The position numbers were made by a program, and so were the translations under genes. Shown in pieces: positions 1 through 7,643 of a stretch of 64,000 nt of DNA. The stretch spans positions 248,001 through 312,000 of the forward strand of contig MKTI01000006.1 of the NCBI GenBank assembly GCA_001898185.1. Reading direction: 5' to 3'. Source of the DNA: Cellulomonas sp. 73-145. GTDB lineage: Bacteria; Actinomycetota; Actinomycetes; Actinomycetales; Cellulomonadaceae. A model generated the notes under the pieces. The model saw nothing but the letters and a program-made list of their open reading frames with translations, was not told where the DNA came from and did not search any database. The stretch's first letter is position 1. Each line of letters opens with the position of its first letter.

Positions 1-36
1 CTGGTCGGCTTCGGGATGACCACCCGCTGGCGCTGA
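1..36 (+). CDS. crgA: C-terminal end of a CrgA-like cell division protein (partial)
   Basis: The window opens inside a plus-strand reading frame that ends LVGFGMTTRWR followed by TGA. The GFG..TTRWR ending resembles the second transmembrane segment and tail of CrgA, a small two-pass septation protein of actinobacteria. crgA is commonly found near the rhomboid and cyclophilin genes on the gyrA side of the origin, as here. Only 11 residues are visible, so the call rests on this short match plus context. The gene converges on the rhomboid gene. Confidence 0.55.
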   Translation: MVGFGMTTRWR

Positions 37-144
37 GCCACCCGCTCAGCGCCGCCGTCCCGTCGGGCCGGTTGTCCCCAGTGGTGAACAACCCTGTGGA
101 AAACTACACCGATGTCATTCCGCAGGTCACAGCCTGTGGATGGC

Positions 145-963
145 TCAGAGGAGCCCGACCGCCCGGTAGGCGAGGACGGTCGATGCGACGAGCAGGACGC
201 CGACCACCACGGGGGCCGCCACGGCGACCAGCCGGCGCCGCGGTGCCGGAGCGTACGCGTAGGCCGCCCCGAGCAGGAGGCCGACGACGAGCCCGCCGAC
301 GTGCGCCTGCCACGCGATGCCGAGCCCCGGCACGAACCCGATCACCAGGTTGATCACGATCACGCCGAGGATGCCGCGCGCGTCGGCACCGACCCGGCGC
401 AGCACCACGAGGATCGCGCCGAACAGCCCGAACACCGCACCGGACGCCCCCACGATCCCGACGTTCCAGCTGTGCGTCACCGGCGCGAGCAGCACCGCAC
501 CGACGGACCCGCCCACCGCCGCCATCAGGTAGAGCGTCAGGTAGCGCGCCCGGCCGAGCAGCTGCTCGAGCAGCGGCCCGACCGTCCACAGCGCCACCAT
601 GTTGAACACGATGTGCAGGAAGCTCACGGGCGAGTGCAGAAACGCCGCGGTGAGGAACCGGTACGGCTGCGAGGCGCCGAGCAACGGGCTGAAGAGCCAC
701 CTCGACGTCCACGTCGGCGTCGTCAGCTGCAGCAGGTAGCTGAGCGCGCTCAGCCCGATCAGCGTGAAGGTGACCAGCGGCCGCCCGTCCCGCACCCGAC
801 CCCCGAGCGCCGTCCGGCGGGCCGGCACCGCGCGGTTCGCCTCGGCGACGCAGTCCACGCAGTGCACCCCGACCGGCGCCGGTCGCTGGCACTGCGGGCA
901 CACGGGGCGCCCGCAGCGCTGGCAGCGCACGTAGCTGATCCGGTCGGGGTGCCGCGGGCACAC
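145..963 (-). CDS. Rhomboid family intramembrane serine protease
   Basis: Intramembrane protease that cleaves transmembrane segments of substrate proteins; substrate unknown. The N-terminus carries paired cysteines (CxxC-type, CQRCGRPVCPQC and CVDC), a B-box-like zinc ribbon common in actinobacterial rhomboids. Six or more hydrophobic segments follow. The catalytic serine is in GASGAVFGLFG and the catalytic histidine in AHVGGLVVG. I place the start at the GTG at 963, just before the cysteine region (272 aa). A CTG overlapping the stop codon of the upstream cyclophilin gene (position 1014, giving 289 aa) is an alternative that would couple the two genes. It follows the cyclophilin gene in the same direction. 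Confidence 0.88.
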   Translation of the reverse strand: MCPRHPDRISYVRCQRCGRPVCPQCQRPAPVGVHCVDCVAEANRAVPARRTALGGRVRDGRPLVTFTLIGLSALSYLLQLTTPTWTSRWLFSPLLGASQPYRFLTAAFLHSPVSFLHIVFNMVALWTVGPLLEQLLGRARYLTLYLMAAVGGSVGAVLLAPVTHSWNVGIVGASGAVFGLFGAILVVLRRVGADARGILGVIVINLVIGFVPGLGIAWQAHVGGLVVGLLLGAAYAYAPAPRRRLVAVAAPVVVGVLLVASTVLAYRAVGLL

Positions 964-1010
964 CGGGGGTGCCGCGGTACCGGCACCCAGGGGGTCGGGA
1001 GTGGTGATGG

Positions 1011-1547
1011 TCAGTCCTCGACGGTGATGGAGTCGATCACCACGTCCTGCACGGGACGGTCGCCCGGGCGGGTCGGAGTGGTGGCGATGGCGTCGACCAC
1101 GGCCTTGCTCGCGTCGTCGGCCACCTTGCCGAAGATGGTGTGCTTGCCGTTCAGCCACGGCGTCGGCGCCACCGAGATGAAGAACTGGGAGCCGTTGGTG
1201 CCGCCCATCTTCCCGGTGACCGGGTCGAGGCGCTTGCCCGCGTTGGCCATGGCCAGCACGTACGGCTCGGAGAACGTCAGCTCCGGGTGGATCTCGTCGT
1301 CGAAGTTGTAGCCCGGGCCGCCGCGGCCGGTGCCCTGGGGGTCACCGCCCTGGATCATGAAGCCCGGGATGACGCGGTGGAAGATCACGCCCTTGTACAG
1401 GGGGTCGGTGCGCGTGGCACCGCTCGGGTCCGTCCACTCCTGGGAACCGGTGGACAGCCCGGTGAAGTTCGCCACGGTGCGCGGTGCGTGGTTGGGGAAC
1501 AGCTCGACACGGATGTCGCCGGCGGTGGTGTGCAGGGTCGCAAACAT
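1011..1547 (-). CDS. Peptidyl-prolyl cis-trans isomerase, cyclophilin type
   Basis: Cytoplasmic cyclophilin (178 aa) that catalyses isomerisation of Xaa-Pro bonds during folding. The active-site signature FHRVIPGFMIQGGDPQGTG is intact, followed by the NGSQFFI core and the WLNGKHTIFGKV segment, with no signal peptide. Length fits the single-domain family. A cyclophilin at this position, near gyrA and the tRNA-Ile/Ala genes, is a standard actinobacterial arrangement (PpiA-like). Its stop codon adjoins the rhomboid gene, suggesting co-transcription. Confidence 0.95.
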   Translation of the reverse strand: MFATLHTTAGDIRVELFPNHAPRTVANFTGLSTGSQEWTDPSGATRTDPLYKGVIFHRVIPGFMIQGGDPQGTGRGGPGYNFDDEIHPELTFSEPYVLAMANAGKRLDPVTGKMGGTNGSQFFISVAPTPWLNGKHTIFGKVADDASKAVVDAIATTPTRPGDRPVQDVVIDSITVED

Positions 1548-1647
1548 GGCCTCAGTCTCGCACGGAGCCCTCCTGCGCAGCGGGGCCCGCGGTGGCAGAG
1601 TGGGAGGTCACAGCCTCGAGACCAGCAACGACGTCCGGGAGTGGCAG

Positions 1648-2472
1648 ATGACGAAGCACAGCAAGCTCGACGTTGACCCCGACAAGCTGAAGGAGCAGGC
1701 AGCCGACCTCGGCGCCACGCTGACGGGCGCCGCCGTGCATGCCAAGGAGTGGACGACACCTCGCGTGGAGGCCTTCATCGACTGGCTGCTTCCGCGCCTC
1801 GAGAACGCCTACAACGAGAGCGTCAAGGCCGCGGCACCGCGGGTGGAGAAGGCGGCCGAGAAGGCGGCGCCGGCGATCGACACCGCGCACGACAAGCTGG
1901 TGGACGAGCTGATCCCGCGCCTGGTCACCGCCCTGAACGAGGCGGCGGAGAAGGCGGGTGCGGCGGCGGTCAAGGCTGCCGACACCGCGGCGGAGGTCGC
2001 CAAGGCGAACGCGGCGGAGCTGAAGAAGCAGGTCCACGTCGCCCCGCCGAAGAAGTCCCACAAGGGCCTGAACACCTTCATGGTGGTCGGCCTGCTCGTC
2101 GGCGCCGGCGCGGCCGGTGCCGCCTGGTTCCGCTCCCGTTCCACGGTGGACCCGTGGGCCGAGCCGTGGGAGCCGACCGACCCGACCGGGGGCACCGGGG
2201 CGGACTCGGTGCACACCCACACGCACGACGTGCGCGCGTCGATGACCGATGCGGTGGGCGACGCGGCCGACGCCGTGGGTGAGGTGGCCGGGTCCGCCGT
2301 CGCGAAGAGCCGGGAGGCGACCCGCAAGGCGGCCGAGAAGCTCGACGAGGCCCGCGCCTCTGCGGAGGAGGCGGCCAAGAAGGTCACCCGGCGCACGGCC
2401 AACAAGGCGGAGGACGTCGCCGACGCGACCGAGGACGCCGTGGAGAAGGACAACCCCTCGGGCGACATCTGA
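1648..2472 (+). CDS. Alanine/lysine-rich protein with one transmembrane segment
   Basis: Unrecognised family, 274 aa from the ATG at 1648. The N-terminal 130 residues are Ala/Lys/Glu-rich amphipathic helix with repeated EKAA and AADTA motifs, likely coiled coil. A single hydrophobic segment (GLNTFMVVGLLVGAGAAGAAWF) follows at about residues 140-160, then an acidic WAEPWEP stretch and a second Ala/Lys/Glu helical region to the C-terminus. It therefore looks like a membrane-anchored helical protein, comparable in composition to proteins of unknown function common in Micrococcales. No catalytic motif is visible. It is transcribed divergently from the cyclophilin gene and ends in a strong terminator hairpin. 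Confidence 0.8.
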   Translation: MTKHSKLDVDPDKLKEQAADLGATLTGAAVHAKEWTTPRVEAFIDWLLPRLENAYNESVKAAAPRVEKAAEKAAPAIDTAHDKLVDELIPRLVTALNEAAEKAGAAAVKAADTAAEVAKANAAELKKQVHVAPPKKSHKGLNTFMVVGLLVGAGAAGAAWFRSRSTVDPWAEPWEPTDPTGGTGADSVHTHTHDVRASMTDAVGDAADAVGEVAGSAVAKSREATRKAAEKLDEARASAEEAAKKVTRRTANKAEDVADATEDAVEKDNPSGDI

Positions 2473-2493
2473 TCGGTCGCCGCGCGGGCGGCA

Positions 2494-2544
2494 GCACGAC
2501 GAACGGCGGGGTCCCGGGTGCCCGGGGCCCCGCCGTCGTCGTGC
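2494..2544 (+). terminator. Strong GC hairpin after the helical membrane protein
   Basis: Arms GCACGACGA-CGGCGGGG-CCCGGG and their near-perfect complement pair across a 2-base loop, with a few single mismatches or bulges. It starts 22 bases after the stop codon of the upstream gene. There is no clear T-tract, which is usual for high-GC actinobacterial terminators. Confidence 0.75.
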
Positions 2545-2640
2545 CGGCGTCCCCAGCCTGGCCACGCGCCAGCGCTCGGCCGCGCGGCCTCCTCGCGAAT
2601 GCGGTTGACCTGCGCGCGCGGCGGCGGCGACCCTCGACCG

Positions 2641-3303
2641 ATGGACGAGGACCTGACCGAGCTGTGGCCGGTGGCAGGCCTGCGCGTGGTCTCCGGCGAC
2701 CTCGAGCTGCGCTGGCCGGACGACGACCTGATGGTGAGCGTCGCCCGCGAGGCCGGCCGGGGGATCCACGCACCGGACGCCATGCCGTTCACCATCCCCT
2801 GGTCCCGGGGCGACTCGACGACGGTGTCGCGCAACGTGTTCCAGTACATGTGGGGTCAGCGGTCGTCGCTGGCGGCCGACTCGTGGTGCCTCGAGCTCGC
2901 GGTGCTGGTCGACGGCGTGCCGATCGGCCTGCAGTCGGCCAGGTCCTCCCACTTCCCGGTGACCCGCACCGCGGAGACCGGCTCGTGGTTGGGGCAGCGG
3001 CACCAGGGCAACGGGGTCGGCACCCGGATGCGCGTGCTGATGCTCCACCTGCTGTTCGAGGGGTTCGGCGCCCGGGAGACGACCAGCGGCGCCTTCCTGG
3101 ACAACGGCCCCTCGAACGCCGTCTCCACCAAGCTCGGCTACGACCGCAACGGTCTGGTGACCGTCGCGAGGGAAGGGGTCGCGGCGCAGCAGTGGCGCTA
3201 CCGGATGGACCGCGAGCGCTGGGACGCCCGCCCCGAGTGGATGCGGCCGGACGTGACGCTGCACGGTATCGAGCCGGTGCGGGAGCAGCTGGGCATCTCC
3301 TGA
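2641..3303 (+). CDS. GNAT family N-acetyltransferase
   Basis: Acetyl-CoA-dependent N-acetyltransferase of the RimJ/RimL-like branch, 220 aa. The acetyl-CoA binding motif A is visible as GQRHQGNGVGTRM (R/Q-x-x-G-x-G). It is followed by the helical segment LHLLFEGFGA and the motif-B-like region AFLDNGPSNAVSTKLGY, where Asn-x-x-Ser-x-x-x-x-x-LGF/Y is typical. The start at 2641 is chosen because upstream codons in the frame show no homology-like pattern. The substrate cannot be inferred. It stands alone between a terminator and the next gene. Confidence 0.85.
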   Translation: MDEDLTELWPVAGLRVVSGDLELRWPDDDLMVSVAREAGRGIHAPDAMPFTIPWSRGDSTTVSRNVFQYMWGQRSSLAADSWCLELAVLVDGVPIGLQSARSSHFPVTRTAETGSWLGQRHQGNGVGTRMRVLMLHLLFEGFGARETTSGAFLDNGPSNAVSTKLGYDRNGLVTVAREGVAAQQWRYRMDRERWDARPEWMRPDVTLHGIEPVREQLGIS

Positions 3304-3367
3304 CCGTCCTTTTGCCATCTGCGGACATCTGCGTGGACAACCCACCAGATGCCGGACGTCTGCGCGG

Positions 3368-3373
3368 TACCGT
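3368..3373 (+). promoter_or_regulatory. -10 element giving a probable leaderless transcript
   Basis: TACCGT lies 6 bases before the ATG at 3380 with no Shine-Dalgarno sequence between. With a normal start-site distance the mRNA would begin at or next to the start codon. No good -35 element is visible. Upstream there are imperfect repeats of GACATCTGCG (3323-3364) and a DnaA-box-like CGTGGACAA at 3332-3340. Confidence 0.4.
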
Positions 3374-3379
3374 CTGGCC

Positions 3380-3955
3380 ATGCAGCTGGCAGACCTTCAG
3401 GCACGCGTGCGCATCGCGCTGACCAACACGATCGCCAACGAGTGGACGCTGTTCACCCCGTCGAGCGGCACCAGCAGCGCCTCGGAACGCACCATCGCCT
3501 TCCACCTCGGCTGGTACCTGCGGCCGATGATCGAGAACGCCTGGGACATCGACGCGGAGTACGACCGATCGGCGATGGCCCTGGAGAAGGCGGTCCGCCT
3601 CGAGGACGCGGACTCCGAGGGCCGCCGCATCCCGGACCTGATCGTGCACCGTCGCGGCCACCTCGGCCCGGAGGAGAACCTGCTGATCCTCGAGCTCACC
3701 GCCGACCACGCCACCCGCGGCTCGACCGCCGGCGACTTCGGCCGCGCGACGGCCATCCAGCGGCGGTTCGGCTACCGCTACGCGGTGCTGCTCGACCTGC
3801 GCCTCGGGCTCGAGGGCGGTCAGCCGACCGTCAAGCCGACCTGGCACTGGGCGACCCTCGAGGAGGGCCCGGTCACCCGGGAGCCCGAGGACGTGTACCC
3901 GCCCGAGGTCCTGGCGGACGTCACCGCGCGCGGGGCGGCGTACCGCCGCGGCTGA
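3380..3955 (+). CDS. Protein of unknown function with a PD-(D/E)xK-like core
   Basis: 191 aa, family not recognised by name. The central part reads RRIPDLIVHRRG, then ENLLILELTADHA, then a positively charged region ending in YRYAVLLDLRL. A conserved Asp in a beta-strand followed by an E-x-x strand is the layout of the PD-(D/E)xK nuclease fold, but the expected lysine of ExK is replaced (ELT), so catalytic competence is doubtful. No restriction-modification partner is nearby. The start at 3380 is chosen because a -10 box lies 6 bases upstream and there is no Shine-Dalgarno. It converges with the sugar permease gene, leaving only 17 bases between stop codons. Confidence 0.7.
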   Translation: MQLADLQARVRIALTNTIANEWTLFTPSSGTSSASERTIAFHLGWYLRPMIENAWDIDAEYDRSAMALEKAVRLEDADSEGRRIPDLIVHRRGHLGPEENLLILELTADHATRGSTAGDFGRATAIQRRFGYRYAVLLDLRLGLEGGQPTVKPTWHWATLEEGPVTREPEDVYPPEVLADVTARGAAYRRG

Positions 3956-3972
3956 TCGCCGGACCGCCGGGC

Positions 3973-5019
3973 TCAGTCGGCCCGGCGGTAGTTCAGCAGC
4001 CGCTGCACCACCACGACGGTGACCAGGAACGCGCCGCTGACCACGTTGTTCCAGGTGGAGTCGAGCTGCAGCTCGCGGATGAACGCGTTGATGGTGCCCA
4101 GCAGCAGCACGCCGGCGGCCGTGCCGATCAGGGACCCGGCGCCCCCGGTCAGCAGCGTCCCGCCGATCACCACCGCGGCGATCGCCTGCAGCTCGTACCC
4201 GGTGGCGATGATCGGGCTGGCGGACACCAGCTGCGCGGCCTGCAGCATCCCGGCCACGCCCGCGAGCGCCGCCGAGACGACGTAGAGGCTGACCTTGGTG
4301 CGACGCACCTTCAGCCCCATCAGCACGGCGGCGTCCTCACCACCTCCGATCGCCAGGGTGGTCAGGCCGAACGGTGTCCGCTCGAGCACCACGTGGAACA
4401 CCACGTACAGCGCGATCGCGATCAGCACCGGGTAGCCGATCGTCAGGAGCACCCCGGTGCCCAGGTGCGCGAAGAACGAGTCGCTCGGCACCGAGTACGT
4501 CCGGGCACCGGCCCCGGTCAGCTGGTACACCAGTCCGCGGACGCCGAACAGCGTCGCCAGCGTGACGATGAACGGTGCCATCCGGGCGTAGCCGATCAGC
4601 ATGCCGTTGATCAGGCCGATCAGCCCGCACGCGACGATCGTCGCCAGCACGGCCGCGACCGGTCCCGCCTGGTTGCTCACGTACACGCCGACCACGCCGC
4701 CGAGGGCGAAGACGGAACCGACCGACAGGTCGATACCGCCGGTGATGATCACCAGGGTCATGCCGATGGCGACGATCCCGATGTACGAGTTGCCCAGGAC
4801 CGTGTTCCGCACGTTGTCCAGCGTGTGGAAGCTCGGCCACAGCACCGAGCCGACCAGCACCAGCAGCGCCAGCGCGGCGAAGGCCGCCACCCCGTTGCGC
4901 TGCAGGGCCGCCGCGACGCGGGACCCGGTGGCGGCGACGGGTTCGACGGGGCGCGCCGCCAGGCCGGTGCCGGCGGTGGCCGGGCCGTCGGGGACGCCCG
5001 TCGGTGCGGTGGTGCTCAT
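3973..5019 (-). CDS. Sugar ABC transporter permease (YjfF-like)
   Basis: Inner-membrane permease of the ribose/galactose BPD_transp_2 family, 348 aa. Multiple hydrophobic segments and the family signature GIVAIGMTLVIITGGIDLSVGS are present, along with the FGLTTLAIGGGEDAAVLMG coupling region and VVIGGTLLTGGAGS. It overlaps the upstream permease by 4 bases (ATGA), so the pair is translationally coupled. It is last in the order binding protein, ATPase, permease, permease, which is the order of E. coli ytfQ-ytfR-ytfT-yjfF. The two permeases probably form a heterodimeric channel. Substrate assignment rests on the binding protein. Confidence 0.88.
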   Translation of the reverse strand: MSTTAPTGVPDGPATAGTGLAARPVEPVAATGSRVAAALQRNGVAAFAALALLVLVGSVLWPSFHTLDNVRNTVLGNSYIGIVAIGMTLVIITGGIDLSVGSVFALGGVVGVYVSNQAGPVAAVLATIVACGLIGLINGMLIGYARMAPFIVTLATLFGVRGLVYQLTGAGARTYSVPSDSFFAHLGTGVLLTIGYPVLIAIALYVVFHVVLERTPFGLTTLAIGGGEDAAVLMGLKVRRTKVSLYVVSAALAGVAGMLQAAQLVSASPIIATGYELQAIAAVVIGGTLLTGGAGSLIGTAAGVLLLGTINAFIRELQLDSTWNNVVSGAFLVTVVVVQRLLNYRRAD

Positions 5020-5993
5020 GCGCGTGCCCTCACTCGCTGGATGTAGACGGCGCCGACGATGACGACGGCGGTGACCATCTGGGACACCGCGTCCGTCGCC
5101 GAGTGGAAGATCAGCGTGCTGCGCAGCAGCTGCATGAGGATCGCGGCGGCCACCGTGCCGACCACCCGGACCCGTCCACCGGTGAGCGGCGTCCCGCCGA
5201 CCACGACGGCAGTGATGGCGAACAGCTCGTAGTTCAGCCCGCTGGACAGGGCGTTCGCGGAGGTGATCGACGCGGTGTCCATCACTCCGGCCCACGCCGC
5301 GAGCACCCCGCTGAGCACGTAGACGCCGATCAGCGTGCGCCGCACCGGCACCCCGGACAGGTACGACGCCCGGGCGTTGTCCCCGACGGCCAGCAGCTGG
5401 CGGCCGAAGTTGGTCCGCCGGACGGTGAACGCGACCAGGCCGACGGCGACCAGCGCCGCGATGATCAGGCCGTTCACCCCGAGCACGTGGCCGGAGGAGA
5501 TGCCCAGGATCACCTTGTCGTGGATGCTCGGGTTCTTCCCGGCGAGCAGCAGCTGCGCCAGGCTGCGGCCGGCGAACAGGAACGCCAGGGTGGCGACAAT
5601 CGGCTGGATCCCGACGACGCCCACCAGGAACCCGTTCAGCACCCCGACGAGGCCGCCGATCACCAGCGCCAGCGCGATCGCCCCGACCCCCGGCACCCCG
5701 CTGAACTGCACCAGCAGCGCGCCGGACAGGGCCATCACGGCGCCGACGGACAGGTCGATCCCGGCGGTGCCGATCACCATGGCCATCCCCAGGGCCACCA
5801 CGACGATCCGGGTGCACAGCACCAGCTGCACGTCGAGGTTGTCCCACGTGATGAAGCGCGGGGTGAACAGCACGTTGTAGACGACGATCAGCACCAGGGC
5901 GACGTACACGCCGTTGTCCCTGGTCCAGCGCAGGACAGTGGCGCGGTCGGCCCTCGCCGCCGTCCCGGCGACCGCGGTGGACAGGCTAGTCAC
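5016..5993 (-). CDS. Sugar ABC transporter permease (YtfT-like)
   Basis: Permease of 325 aa in the same BPD_transp_2 family as its neighbour, with VVALGMAMVIGTAGIDLSVG, NFGRQLLAVGDNARASYLSG and VVVGGTPLTGGRV. Multiple membrane segments are evident. It starts with GTG at 5993 and overlaps the end of the ATPase gene by 8 bases. It is the third gene of the importer operon and should pair with the YjfF-like permease downstream. As with that gene, transport of a monosaccharide such as galactofuranose is inferred from operon layout. Confidence 0.88.
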   Translation of the reverse strand: MTSLSTAVAGTAARADRATVLRWTRDNGVYVALVLIVVYNVLFTPRFITWDNLDVQLVLCTRIVVVALGMAMVIGTAGIDLSVGAVMALSGALLVQFSGVPGVGAIALALVIGGLVGVLNGFLVGVVGIQPIVATLAFLFAGRSLAQLLLAGKNPSIHDKVILGISSGHVLGVNGLIIAALVAVGLVAFTVRRTNFGRQLLAVGDNARASYLSGVPVRRTLIGVYVLSGVLAAWAGVMDTASITSANALSSGLNYELFAITAVVVGGTPLTGGRVRVVGTVAAAILMQLLRSTLIFHSATDAVSQMVTAVVIVGAVYIQRVRARA

Positions 5994-7542
5994 GGGTGGG
6001 GTCCTCCTCCGGGGACGGGACTGCGGCGATCGCCTGCACCAGGTCGTGCTCGCTGATGTCGTCGCCGTCGAGCACCGCGACGACGGCCCCGTCCTTGAGC
6101 ACCACGATCCGGTCGCTCTCGTCGACCAGCTCCTCGGTCTCGGACGAGATCAGCAGCACCGCGAGACCTTCCGCGGCGAGCTCGTCGATCGTCTGACGCA
6201 CCTCGAACTTCGCCCCGACGTCGATGCCGCGGGTCGGCTCGTCGAGCACCAGGACGCGCGGGCTCAGGCAGAGCCACCGCGCGAGCATCACCTTCTGCTG
6301 GTTGCCCCCCGACAACGTGCTGACCTTCTGGCCCGGCCCGGTGGCGCGGATGTGCAGGCGCGCCATGAAGTGCTCGACGAGCTGGTCGATCCGCTTGTCG
6401 GACACCAGGCCGAGGCGGGACATCCGCGGCAGCGCCGCGATGGCGATGTTGTCGCGGATGGACAGGTTCGGCAGGATCCCCTCGAGCTTGCGGTCCTCCG
6501 GCAGCAGGGCGACGCCGGCCTCGATCGCCGCTCCCGGCGAGCCGGTGCGGATGGGCTTGCCCTCCACGAGCACGGCACCGGAGTCCAGCTCCTGCGCCCC
6601 GAGGACCGCCATCCCGGTCTCGCTGCGGCCGGCGCCGAGCAGGCCACCCAGGCCGACGACCTCGCCCCGGTGCACCTCGAGCGAGACGTCGTGCAGGCGG
6701 TTGCGACGGGTCAGCCCACGCAGCTCCAGCACAGGCGGGCCGGCGACGATGCGGTCGCCACCGCCCGGCGCCGAGCGGTGCAGCGCCGTCTGCAGCTCCC
6801 GGCCGAGCATCGTCGCGACCAGCTGCACGCGCGGCAGCTCCGCCATCGGGCCGGTGTGCACCAGCCGGCCGTCGCGCAGCACGGACACCGTGTCGCAGAT
6901 CCGGTACAGCTCGTCCAGCCGGTGGCTGACGTAGACGATCGCCACGCCTTCCGACCGCAGCCGCCGGATGATCCCGAAGAGGGTCTCCACCTCGCGGGAC
7001 TCCAGCGAGGAGGTCGGCTCGTCCATGATCACGACGTTCGCGTGCAGCGCGACGGCGCGGGCCACCGAGATCATCTGCTGCGTGCCGAGGCCCAGGGTGT
7101 TCAGGGGCACGTCGACGTCGGCGCGGATCTGGTAGTCGTCGAGCAGGGCGTTCGCCTCGCGCCGCATCCGGGCGAAGTCGACCAGCCGCAACCGGGTGCG
7201 CGGCTCGCGCCCCAGGTACAGGTTGCGCGCCGCGCTCTGCATCGGCACCAGGTCCAGCTCCTGGTAGATGGTGCTGATGCCGGCCGCCTGCGCCGCCCGC
7301 GGGTCCGCGAACGTCACCGGCTCGCCCCGGTGCCGCAGCTCTCCGCTGTCGCACTGGTACACGCCGGTGAGGATCTTGATCAGCGTCGACTTGCCGGCAC
7401 CGTTCTCGCCGACCAGCGCGTGCACCTCACCGGCGCGCACCGTGATGCTGACGTCGCTGAGTGCCTTGACGCCCGGGAAGGACTTGCTCACGCCCCGGGC
7501 CTCCAGCACCGGGAGCGCCCCGGCCGTGGTGAGCTCCGCCAT
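5986..7542 (-). CDS. Sugar ABC transporter ATP-binding protein (YtfR-like)
   Basis: Twin-ATPase protein (518 aa) that energises the sugar importer. First half: Walker A GENGAGKST, Walker B VVIMDEPTSSL, but the signature is LGLGTQQM instead of LSGGQ. Second half: degenerate Walker A (GLLGAGRSET), intact signature LSGGNQQ and Walker B LVLDEPTRGID. This asymmetry is normal for RbsA/MglA/YtfR proteins. The ATG at 7542 is chosen because GGGAGAG lies just upstream and the conserved VLEARGVSKSFPGVKAL begins soon after. A hairpin separates it from the binding-protein gene. A close paralogue is encoded at 11188-12753. Confidence 0.92.
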   Translation of the reverse strand: MAELTTAGALPVLEARGVSKSFPGVKALSDVSITVRAGEVHALVGENGAGKSTLIKILTGVYQCDSGELRHRGEPVTFADPRAAQAAGISTIYQELDLVPMQSAARNLYLGREPRTRLRLVDFARMRREANALLDDYQIRADVDVPLNTLGLGTQQMISVARAVALHANVVIMDEPTSSLESREVETLFGIIRRLRSEGVAIVYVSHRLDELYRICDTVSVLRDGRLVHTGPMAELPRVQLVATMLGRELQTALHRSAPGGGDRIVAGPPVLELRGLTRRNRLHDVSLEVHRGEVVGLGGLLGAGRSETGMAVLGAQELDSGAVLVEGKPIRTGSPGAAIEAGVALLPEDRKLEGILPNLSIRDNIAIAALPRMSRLGLVSDKRIDQLVEHFMARLHIRATGPGQKVSTLSGGNQQKVMLARWLCLSPRVLVLDEPTRGIDVGAKFEVRQTIDELAAEGLAVLLISSETEELVDESDRIVVLKDGAVVAVLDGDDISEHDLVQAIAAVPSPEEDPTRD

Positions 7543-7577
7543 CGAGTGCTCTCCCTGGTTGTGCTGGGTGTGGACAT

Positions 7578-7630
7578 CCTGCACCCGCCGCCGTCCGGGC
7601 CGACGGCGCCGGGCGGGCGGCGGGTGCAGG
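7578..7630 (-). terminator. Intercistronic hairpin between the sugar-binding protein and ATPase genes
   Basis: CCTGCACCCGCCGCC at 7578-7592 pairs perfectly with its complement at 7616-7630 (15 bp) around a GC-rich loop that can itself fold. It lies in the 101-base gap after the binding-protein stop. It probably acts as a partial terminator or RNA stabiliser that gives more binding protein than membrane components. Confidence 0.65.
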
Positions 7631-7643
7631 TGGGTCGCTCGGG

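Noticed and set aside
1552..3381. A 609-residue minus-strand frame
   Set aside because: It is antisense to two plus-strand genes with clear family features and has a His/Arg-rich shadow composition.
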